11,786 bases of DNA, from contig CAJXDV010000024.1 in assembly GCA_913052435.1 (NCBI GenBank), positions 1-11,786 of the forward strand, given 5' to 3'. Shown in pieces: positions 6,390 to 11,786 of this stretch (the stretch's first letter is position 1; each line of letters begins with the position of its first letter). The notes beneath the pieces were generated by a model. That model saw nothing but the letters and a program-made list of their open reading frames with translations, made no database searches and was not told the origin of the DNA. Source of the DNA: an uncultured Pelagibacteraceae bacterium (GTDB lineage Bacteria; Pseudomonadota; Alphaproteobacteria; Pelagibacterales; Pelagibacteraceae). A program made the position numbers and the translations under genes.

Positions 6390-8549
6390 ATGAAAATTTC
6401 AATTCTGTTACCATATAAAGAAAATTTTTCCCCAACCTACGCTGGGGCTGTATCTTTATTTATAAAAGATACTGTGCAATTGAGTAAATTTAAAAATGAT
6501 ATTACAATCTTTGGTAATACTACCCTAAAAAAAACTTATAAGCTTAAATATCAAAACATAAAATTAAAAAAAAAAATAATTCAAAGTGGCAGTAAATTAT
6601 ATGTTAATGAATTTTTAAAGTTTGAAAGAGAATATCCTTCAGATTTGATAGAAATTCATAATCGCCCCAATTATTTTCATCAAATATTTGAAGCGGAACC
6701 AAATAAAAAAATGGTTTTATATTTCCATAATGATCCTTTAACAATGTCAGGTTCTAGATCAGTGAAGGATCGTAAAGAGTTAATGTCAAACACTACTAAA
6801 ATTATTTTTAATAGTGATTGGTCTAAAAAAAGATTTTTAGAAGGCGTTGATGGTTTATATGTCAACTCTGAAAAATTAAATGTTATTTATCAATCCACTA
6901 ATCCTGTTCGAATAAATTTAAAAAATAAAAAAAAATGGATTACATTTGTTGGCAAATTAAATCGTGCAAAGGGTTATGATTTGTTTGGAAAAGCAACTTT
7001 AAAAATATTGAAAAAATATAGAAATTGGAAGGGGATAGTTATAGGTGACGAACCAAGATCAACTCTTTCATTCAAACACAAAAGATTAGATATTATGGGT
7101 TTTATAAATCATGATAAAGTTCTAAAAATTTTTGAAAAAACTAGCATTGCGGTGGCGTGTTCAAGATGGGATGAGCCATTAGGAAGAACAAGCTTAGAAG
7201 CTAGCAGCAGAGGTTGTGCGACTATAATTAGTAATAAAGGTGGTTTACCTGAAACTGTCACTCACGGAGTTATTATAAAAGAATTGAATGTCGATTCCGT
7301 TTATCTAGCAATAAAAAAATTAATTGAAAATAATAAATTAAGACATGAATTGCAAAAACTATCTCTAAAACATTTTTTTCATACAAATAAATTAAGTTCA
7401 AAAAAAATTGATGAATATAGAGATAGTTTATTAAAATTCAAAATTCTAAAAAATTCTTTCAAAATTAAAATACCAAAAAGCCTACGAATATTACATGTAA
7501 CTAATTTTAATGAGCGTCATGATGGTAGACTTTTTTTTAATACTGGAAGAAGGCTCAATAACGGATTCATAAGACTGGGTCACAGCGTCTTAGGTTTTAG
7601 TGACAGGGATATAGTTAAACACTATAAAAGTATCAAGGATTACACAGGATCTAATTCACTAAATCAAAAATTAATCAATACTGTATACAATTATAAGCCA
7701 GATATATTAATTCTTGGTCATGCAGATCAAATCAAACCTGAGACATTAGCTTATATAAAAGAAAACTATAAAAATATTAAAATAGCACAATGGTTTCTTG
7801 ACTCATTTGGTGTTTCCGCAAATAATGGCGGACCAAATTTCCTAAAAAGAAATAAATCAAGAATTTTAGATAAAATAGAATTTACAGATGCTAATTTTGT
7901 TACTACATCACCTGATATTTTAAATTTCTTACCAAGAAATAAACTAACATTATTCATGCCAAATCCAGCTGATTCTTCATTTGAGACTTTAAAAAATTAT
8001 GAGAACGACCAGTGTTCTGTGGATGTTTTTTTTGCATTAAGTCACGGGGTTCACAGAGGTACTCTGAAAAAGGGAAAATATGACGAAAGATCTGATTTTG
8101 TTAATAGGCTAGTTGAAAGAACGCCTAATGTGAAGTTTGACCTACATGGAATTAATAACAATCAACCTGTCTGGGCAGATTCATTTTTAAAATCAATTTC
8201 TAATGCAAAAATGGGGGTTAATTTGAGTAGGGGTGACCCTATAAAGTATTATAGCAGTGATAGAATAGCTCAATTGATAGGCAATGGTTTACTAACTTTT
8301 ATTCATGATCAAACGCTTTATAGTAATTTTTTTTCAGAAAATGAAATAATATTTTATAACAATTTATCTAACCTTTCAGAAAAAATCCAAAAATTTGCTC
8401 GCGATGATGAACAAAGAAAAAAAATTGCTAAAAATGGCAAATTGAAATACATGAAATATTTTAATTCAACGGTTGTAGCTGATTACATAGTTTGCAATAC
8501 TTTAGGAATAAGTTATAAAAAAAATAAATATCTATGGGAAAATAATTAA
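6390..8549 (+). CDS. Two-domain glycosyltransferase: GT4 fused to CgeB-like domain, paralog of the gene at 394
   Basis: The 719 residues align over their whole length with the 701-residue protein upstream. The N-terminal GT4 module has LIEIHNRP (86-93), VGKLNRAKGYD (187-197) with Lys189, the EX7E pair Glu262-Glu270, and GGLPET (284-289). The C-terminal CgeB-like module starts near 365 (LRILHVTNFNERHDGRLF) and has PDILILGH (437-444), FALSHG (548-553) and NLSRGDPIKYYSSDRIAQL (611-629). Both modules keep the same motifs as in the paralog, so both pairs of domains are probably active or at least maintained. No membrane or signal segment is seen. The likely role is cytoplasmic assembly of a surface glycan. 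The paralog ends KYVWD where this one ends KYLWENN, showing homology to the final residues. It is set off from the preceding gene by a promoter-like gap. An A11 run is at 6566-6576. Confidence 0.9.
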   Translation: MKISILLPYKENFSPTYAGAVSLFIKDTVQLSKFKNDITIFGNTTLKKTYKLKYQNIKLKKKIIQSGSKLYVNEFLKFEREYPSDLIEIHNRPNYFHQIFEAEPNKKMVLYFHNDPLTMSGSRSVKDRKELMSNTTKIIFNSDWSKKRFLEGVDGLYVNSEKLNVIYQSTNPVRINLKNKKKWITFVGKLNRAKGYDLFGKATLKILKKYRNWKGIVIGDEPRSTLSFKHKRLDIMGFINHDKVLKIFEKTSIAVACSRWDEPLGRTSLEASSRGCATIISNKGGLPETVTHGVIIKELNVDSVYLAIKKLIENNKLRHELQKLSLKHFFHTNKLSSKKIDEYRDSLLKFKILKNSFKIKIPKSLRILHVTNFNERHDGRLFFNTGRRLNNGFIRLGHSVLGFSDRDIVKHYKSIKDYTGSNSLNQKLINTVYNYKPDILILGHADQIKPETLAYIKENYKNIKIAQWFLDSFGVSANNGGPNFLKRNKSRILDKIEFTDANFVTTSPDILNFLPRNKLTLFMPNPADSSFETLKNYENDQCSVDVFFALSHGVHRGTLKKGKYDERSDFVNRLVERTPNVKFDLHGINNNQPVWADSFLKSISNAKMGVNLSRGDPIKYYSSDRIAQLIGNGLLTFIHDQTLYSNFFSENEIIFYNNLSNLSEKIQKFARDDEQRKKIAKNGKLKYMKYFNSTVVADYIVCNTLGISYKKNKYLWENN

Positions 8550-8567
8550 CCTCAAAATCTCATAAAG

Positions 8568-9440
8568 ATGTTTTCAGTCATAATACCCACATTTAACAAC
8601 ATAGATTATTTAAAAATTTGTTTAAATAGCCTTAAAAAAAACTCAAAATTTAATAACGAAATAATTCTTCATATTAATGAAGGGGTTGATGGTACACTAG
8701 ATTTCGTGAAGAAAAATGGAATAAATTACACATACTCTCATTGTAATATTGGATTATGCTCATCTGTTAATACTGCTGTTAAGAAAACCACAACTGATTA
8801 CATTATTTACGGCCATGATGATATGTATTTTTGTCCGGGTTGGGACGTTGCCTTTAATGAGGAGATAGCCAAAATAGGTCATAATCTTTTTTATTTATCA
8901 GGAACAATGATCCAACCAGTAAATGGACATATCCAATTAAATTGCGGCACTACTCACAATGACTTCAATGAAAAAAAACTCTTATCTGAATTTAATTTGA
9001 TTGATCACCATGACTTTCAAGGCACACACTGGTCGCCACATCTTATTCATAAAGATGTCTGGAACAGTGTGGGAGGGTTAAGCGAAGAGTTTAATCCTGG
9101 TATTGGATCTGATCCCGATCTTAATATGAAATTATGGAAAAAAAATATTAGAATTTTTAAAGGCTTATCCAATTGTAGAGTTTACCATTTTGGTTCAATA
9201 TCCTTAAGAAAAAAGAAATCTTTAAAAAGAAACAAGGGGTCTAAAATCTTTTTAAAAAAGTGGGGTATAAGTGTTAGTTTTTTTTTAAAATATTATTTAA
9301 ATGGAAGCAAATATGAGTTTAACGAATGTATAATTACCAAAAAGTATAATGGTCCACTAAAGAATCCTAAAATATCTTTTTTTTACTTGGCAGAATTGTT
9401 CTTTTGTAAAATAAATTATATTTACAATAAATATTTCTAG
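8568..9440 (+). CDS. Family 2 (GT-A) glycosyltransferase
   Basis: This 290-residue protein starts with the GT2 opening strand FSVIIPTFNNIDYLKICLNS (2-21), followed by NIGLCSSVNTAV (60-71) and the metal-binding HDDM (83-86, the DxD-type site) before a FCPGWD segment. SDPDLNMKLWKK (181-192) is in the place of the usual catalytic-base region, and the late His207 in YHFGS may complete the site. The enzyme would transfer a sugar from a nucleotide donor to a growing glycan at the cytoplasmic face. The basic, aromatic C-terminus (about 213-290) has no clear transmembrane helix. The gene follows the large glycosyltransferase after 18 nt. Its stop codon ends at the base immediately before the recombinase stop codon, so two convergent genes meet with no room for a terminator between them. 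Donor and acceptor are unknown. Confidence 0.9.
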   Translation: MFSVIIPTFNNIDYLKICLNSLKKNSKFNNEIILHINEGVDGTLDFVKKNGINYTYSHCNIGLCSSVNTAVKKTTTDYIIYGHDDMYFCPGWDVAFNEEIAKIGHNLFYLSGTMIQPVNGHIQLNCGTTHNDFNEKKLLSEFNLIDHHDFQGTHWSPHLIHKDVWNSVGGLSEEFNPGIGSDPDLNMKLWKKNIRIFKGLSNCRVYHFGSISLRKKKSLKRNKGSKIFLKKWGISVSFFLKYYLNGSKYEFNECIITKKYNGPLKNPKISFFYLAELFFCKINYIYNKYF

Positions 9441-10355
9441 TTATATTTTAATTTTGTTTAATGCGTTATTTTTAAATAAATTTGCTTCTTGAATGTAACG
9501 TCTTACCATTTGAGTTGTTTTGTGACCAGTCATAGCCATTATGCTTCTTTCTTCGGCTCCTAATTCAGCAGTCGAAGTAGCAAATCCAGATCTCAAACTG
9601 TGTCCTGAATATTTATTTGAATCTAACCCAGCAAGAGCTGCATATTTTTTTATTGTTAAAGCTACACTTTTATCTGAAATATCAAAAATTTTTCCAGATT
9701 TAATTTCTGATTTTTCAATCCATTTCTTTAAAGAAACCACAGGACAGTATTCGGGATTGGTAAAGTAGGGGATGCCTTTAGTCATTCCTTCGCCTGATTG
9801 ATCAGTTTTTGATCTTTTTACAAATATTTTTACCCCTTCTGGAACGAAATCCAGATCCTCATAAAGTATTGCTACAAGTTCTGATCTTCTAAATCCGCCG
9901 GCAAAACCTACAAGTATTAATGCTTTGTTTTTGAATCTATTTGTTTCATTTTTTTCTTTATCTACTAAATTAATAATTAGCTTTAAGTCATTGATTAATA
10001 TTGGTTTTTTTGCTTTTTGATGACTACCCAATATTCGCTTTATGCCCATCAAATTTTCGGTAATCATTGGATGTTTTACATCAATGTAGTGACCAGAAAG
10101 TTTATGAATGACACTTATAGATGCTAGTCTTCGTTTTAACGTGCTGAATTTTGATGATTTTGATAAATGTGTTAGGTAAAGCGTTATGATTTTTGGCTCA
10201 GATGGCATAGGCTTAAAACCATTCTTAATACTAAAACTAGCGAAATCTTTATAATCAGCCTTGTAAGCCCTAAGTGTATTTAAAGACTTAGAGCTCTTAA
10301 GATTATTCAAAGTTTCCAATTCCAAACTTTTTACATCTGTAACTAAGTCACTCAT
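9441..10355 (-). CDS. Tyrosine recombinase/integrase (phage integrase family)
   Basis: The 304-residue protein has the two domains of the family. Residues about 12-110 are the SAM-like, core-binding domain (SLNTLRAYKADYKDF at 24-38 and STLKRRLASISVIHKLSG at 71-88), of a style seen in Cre-like integrases. Residues about 115-300 are the catalytic domain, with Arg156 (GGFRRSEL), Lys183 in the beta hairpin (SKTDQ), His252 and Arg255 (GHSLRSGFAT), His278 (TGHKT) and the nucleophile Tyr287 (MVRRYIQEA). The catalytic set is complete, so it should cut and rejoin DNA. It is not clearly XerC or XerD, and no partner or excisionase is visible. It is convergent with the glycosyltransferase block (0-nt gap) and has its own promoter with a palindrome just upstream. 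It may move or rearrange the island, or act at the palindrome itself. Confidence 0.92.
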   Translation of the reverse strand: MSDLVTDVKSLELETLNNLKSSKSLNTLRAYKADYKDFASFSIKNGFKPMPSEPKIITLYLTHLSKSSKFSTLKRRLASISVIHKLSGHYIDVKHPMITENLMGIKRILGSHQKAKKPILINDLKLIINLVDKEKNETNRFKNKALILVGFAGGFRRSELVAILYEDLDFVPEGVKIFVKRSKTDQSGEGMTKGIPYFTNPEYCPVVSLKKWIEKSEIKSGKIFDISDKSVALTIKKYAALAGLDSNKYSGHSLRSGFATSTAELGAEERSIMAMTGHKTTQMVRRYIQEANLFKNNALNKIKI

Positions 10356-10359
10356 ATTT

Positions 10360-10384
10360 TTCCGATAACCATTAATTATCGGAA
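10360..10384. promoter_or_regulatory. Perfect 9-bp inverted repeat, 7-bp spacer: candidate operator or recombination site
   Basis: TTCCGATAA (10360-10368) and TTATCGGAA (10376-10384) are exact reverse complements around CCATTAA. On the minus strand the element starts one base after the -10 hexamer, spans the likely transcription start and ends 4 nt before the recombinase ATG, which is where a repressor would block transcription. The inner ends ATAA...TTAT also resemble the arm boundaries of dif-type sites for tyrosine recombinases, though the spacer is 7 rather than 6 bp. Its GGAA is also the only Shine-Dalgarno-like segment for the recombinase. Confidence 0.6.
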
Positions 10385-10385
10385 C

Positions 10386-10414
10386 TATATAATTCAGAAA
10401 TTTAATGATGTCAA
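10386..10414 (-). promoter_or_regulatory. sigma70-type promoter of the recombinase gene
   Basis: On the minus strand a perfect -35 hexamer TTGACA (10414-10409) is followed by exactly 17 bp and then TATATA (10391-10386) as -10. A start about 7 nt further on would fall within the inverted repeat and give a leader of roughly 25 nt before the ATG at 10355. This is the best promoter match I noticed in the window. Confidence 0.6.
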
Positions 10415-10429
10415 GAAATGAATTATAGT
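10388..10429 (+). promoter_or_regulatory. Possible divergent promoter elements for the cupin-like gene
   Basis: Two -10-like hexamers face the gene at 10440: a perfect TATAAT at 10388-10393, which overlaps the opposing -10, and TATAGT at 10424-10429, which would give a nearly leaderless mRNA. Neither has a convincing -35. If the first is used, the inverted repeat would lie in its -35 region and could control both directions. Confidence 0.3.
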
Positions 10430-10439
10430 AACTTTAAAT

Positions 10440-10853
10440 ATGTTTGCTAATAGAAAACGAGTTATATTAGACAGAGGCCCAAGTTGGCCAAATTATCAAG
10501 CTGCAAAACCATTTGTAATACGATATTACCCTTTTTTCAGACGTAGACCTAAGTGGTTTCCGTTCAATATTTTTATACATAAGCTTCTAAAGAGTGATTT
10601 AGGAGACTTGCACTACCACCATTGGACATATATCACCACAATTCTTACAGGAGGCTATTGGGAAAGAACAGAAAAGGGTACTTTTTGGAGAAAACCGGGA
10701 TATATCGGTTTTAGAAAATACAACAGTAGACATAGTATCAAGATACCTGATGGTAAGTGCGCTTGGACCTTATTGTTTGTAGGTCCTAAAAGAGAAACAA
10801 AATTACACTCCAAATACTCAAAAAAACCTTCTAATGATGCTAAAAGGAACTAA
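10440..10853 (+). CDS. Small cupin-like protein of unknown function
   Basis: This 137-residue protein has an uncharacterised cupin-like core. The first motif is DLHYHHWTYITTILTGGYWE (56-75), with candidate metal ligands His58, His60 and Glu75. The second is FRKYNSRHSIKIPDGKCAWTLLFVG (91-115), with His98. The pattern HxHxW...GGYWE...RPG...H.I..PxG..WTL resembles small cupins annotated as hypothetical in bacteria and phages; enzymatic function is unknown, and metal binding is inferred only from the histidines. The N-terminus is very basic and aromatic (residues 30-42) without a signal peptide. The gene is divergent from the recombinase, and its end overlaps the alkyltransferase gene by 20 nt, so the two are probably co-transcribed. 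Its base composition is richer in GC than the glycosyltransferase block. Confidence 0.7.
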   Translation: MFANRKRVILDRGPSWPNYQAAKPFVIRYYPFFRRRPKWFPFNIFIHKLLKSDLGDLHYHHWTYITTILTGGYWERTEKGTFWRKPGYIGFRKYNSRHSIKIPDGKCAWTLLFVGPKRETKLHSKYSKKPSNDAKRN

Positions 10854-11109
10854 ATTTCAAATAAAAGTGTGGAAATACCTTAAAACTATACCTAAAGGCA
10901 AGGTAAAGACTTATAAACAGGTCGCTATAGGCATAAATAAGCCTAAAGCGGCTCGTGCTGTAGCGAATGCTTGTGCTAAGAACCCCTATGCCCCTAAAGT
11001 ACCCTGTCATAGGGTTATCAGGTCGGATGGTACATTGGGTGGTTTCTCTAGTCCCGGAGGGACAAAAACCAAGAAAAAACTCCTAAAAAAGGAAGGTTTT
11101 TCGCTCTAA
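10834..11109 (+). CDS. Single-domain methylated-DNA-protein cysteine methyltransferase (MGMT/Ada C-terminal type)
   Basis: The 91 residues (90 if the second of two adjacent ATGs, at 10837, is used) make up just the DNA-binding/active-site domain of O6-alkylguanine-DNA alkyltransferases. GTKFQIKVWKYLKTIPKGKVKTYKQVA (5-31) is the opening helix and Tyr-bearing segment, KAARAVANACAKNP (38-51) carries the Arg finger (Arg41) of the helix-turn-helix, and PCHRV (57-61) holds the acceptor Cys58. GTLGGFSSPGG and a C-terminal KKxLLKKEG helix follow. The usual N-terminal RNase H-like domain is missing, as in alkyltransferase-like (ATL) proteins, but ATLs lack the cysteine and this protein has it. It could therefore repair alkylated guanine directly. 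Translation is probably coupled to the cupin-like gene through the 20-nt overlap. GC here is close to 50 percent in places, far above the sugar genes. Confidence 0.9.
   Translation: MMLKGTKFQIKVWKYLKTIPKGKVKTYKQVAIGINKPKAARAVANACAKNPYAPKVPCHRVIRSDGTLGGFSSPGGTKTKKKLLKKEGFSL
11075..11101 (+). terminator. Possible intrinsic terminator overlapping the end of the alkyltransferase gene
   Basis: AAAAAC (11075-11080) can pair with GTTTTT (11096-11101), and TCCT (11081-11084) with AGGA (11090-11093), with a 2-nt bulge and a five-A loop. The T-run forms part of the stem rather than following it, and the hairpin lies in the last codons of the gene. A free T7 run occurs about 30 nt later. The assignment is weak. 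Confidence 0.25.
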
Positions 11110-11613
11110 AAGTTAGCATTATCAACGTTTTTTTCGCATTAGATCCCTATTCTGTTAATTTTCTTTAGATTCCCCTTTCAGTTGCTTTGTATAAGTGCAT
11201 ATCACTAAATAAACACCCTGTATGGCCGTTTAAACGCTATATGCATTAGTTGCAATCCTTGTGGACCAATCTCTTTTTAATCCCATTTTTCATGCGATAC
11301 TTGTGAATCAAAGCTTTATTTATACTGTTTTTCTTATGTTTTTATTGAATTATTAAACAGATATCGATTATTGAAATAACACGCGTTTTCACTAACATTT
11401 TAATTATACCCCCCTCCTTCAATTTATCTTTAAAAATCAATAGCTTAATTTATAATTTAATATATTTATTTTGCTTTATGAAATATTATGTCTTTTATTC
11501 ATCTATATAATAAATAACTTTAAGTTATCTTATATATATAATAAAAACAATAAGTTAACATATATACTTAATATAATACATTAAAATATAATACATATAA
11601 TAATACTTATTGA
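11110..11613. other. 504-bp intergenic region between convergent genes, no gene recognised
   Basis: No reading frame of useful length is present on either strand; the longest pieces I followed on the minus strand are about 30 codons or shorter and match nothing I know. The left part (about 11110-11290) has more GC and contains the 10-bp palindrome CGTTTAAACG (11227-11236), flanked by a 7-bp inverted repeat TGCATAT/ATATGCA (11196-11202 and 11239-11245). The right part (about 11400-11613) is extremely AT-rich and includes ATAACTT-T-AAGTTAT (11514-11528), a hairpin that could help end transcription from either side. It may be a decayed gene, a small RNA or simply spacer. Confidence 0.5.
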
Positions 11614-11786
11614 TTAAAAAGATCTTACCAACTTAGTATTTTCTCTTAAAGATATATATAAACCGCTTAAAATAATAATAAACAAACCTAAAAAGGTCCA
11701 TTTGTCAGGAAAATCCATGAAGAAGTAATATCCTAATATGACATTAGTAATGATCTCAAAATAACCAAATGGTGCCAGTTTGGATG
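11614..11786 (-). CDS. DMT-family (EamA) transporter, C-terminal 56 residues only
   Basis: On the minus strand a frame runs from the window edge to the TAA at 11616-11614. The encoded end begins SKLAPFGYFEIITNVILGYY and continues through FFMDFPDKW to a hydrophobic segment FLGLFIIILSGLYISL, then RENTKLVRSF. This is the typical end of EamA-type drug/metabolite transporters: a ninth helix beginning with the AP(F/L)xYxE motif, a short DFPD loop, and the tenth helix followed by a basic tail. The protein would be an inner-membrane exporter or importer of small metabolites; its substrate is unknown. The start and most of the gene lie beyond position 11786. It is convergent with the alkyltransferase gene and separated from it by about 500 bp. 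Confidence 0.85.
   Translation of the reverse strand, partial: SKLAPFGYFEIITNVILGYYFFMDFPDKWTFLGLFIIILSGLYISLRENTKLVRSF

Noticed and set aside
9541..9768. Open frame on the plus strand inside the recombinase gene
   Set aside because: It is antisense to the conserved catalytic domain and encodes nothing recognisable; a shadow of the real gene. The same applies to minus-strand frames at 233-442, 6680-6865 and 7766-7957.
11208..11300. Short minus-strand frames (for example one starting MHIAFKRPYRVFI) in the intergenic region
   Set aside because: All are about 30 codons or fewer, are interrupted by stops in each frame, and match no family I can recognise.
6351..11489. 15-nt exact match TTTATGAAATATTAT at 6351-6365 and 11475-11489
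   Set aside because: At this AT content about one such match is expected by chance in a window this long, and the two contexts are unrelated.
1..11786. CRISPR array, transposase/insertion sequence, toxin-antitoxin or restriction system
   Set aside because: No regularly spaced repeats, no transposase motifs and no paired small genes of these types were seen on either strand.

Overview
The window looks like a piece of a SAR11-type (Candidatus Pelagibacter-like) marine alphaproteobacterial chromosome. The evidence is very low GC, lysine/asparagine/isoleucine-rich proteins, almost no space between genes, few Shine-Dalgarno sites, and a DMT/EamA transporter tail at the right edge of a kind I associate with this clade. 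This is inference from style; there is no rRNA or other taxonomic marker in the window.

Layout. Positions 1-51 are the 3' part of a tRNA-Glu(TTC) gene. From 146 to 9440 runs a tightly packed, one-direction block: a small GIY-YIG nuclease-like protein; a 701-aa two-domain glycosyltransferase; a sugar formyltransferase-like protein; a Gfo/Idh/MocA oxidoreductase; a DegT/DnrJ/EryC1/StrS aminotransferase; a GT11 fucosyltransferase-like protein; a second 719-aa two-domain glycosyltransferase paralogous to the first; and a GT2 glycosyltransferase. A tyrosine recombinase (9441-10355, minus) meets this block tail to tail with no gap. Divergent from it are a small cupin-like protein and a single-domain MGMT-type alkyltransferase (10440-11109). 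A 504-bp AT-rich intergenic stretch follows, then the C-terminus of a DMT/EamA transporter on the minus strand.

How the genes fit together. The block is best read as part of a surface-polysaccharide (O-antigen-like or exopolysaccharide) island. Oxidoreductase plus aminotransferase plus formyltransferase are the enzymes expected for making an N-formylated amino sugar, and four glycosyltransferases would assemble the repeat unit. No nucleotidyltransferase, sugar dehydratase, flippase or polymerase is present here, so the pathway must continue elsewhere. The tRNA, the recombinase and a sharp rise in GC on the recombinase side suggest a variable island next to more core-like DNA.

Most notable: (a) the two large fused glycosyltransferases bracketing the sugar-modification genes; (b) a split 25-nt direct repeat at both ends of the formyltransferase gene, which looks like a scar of modular insertion; (c) a perfect 9-bp inverted repeat directly downstream of a good sigma70-type promoter for the recombinase, a candidate operator or recombination site; (d) a cysteine cluster inserted in the aminotransferase; (e) a GT11 protein with an altered donor-binding motif.
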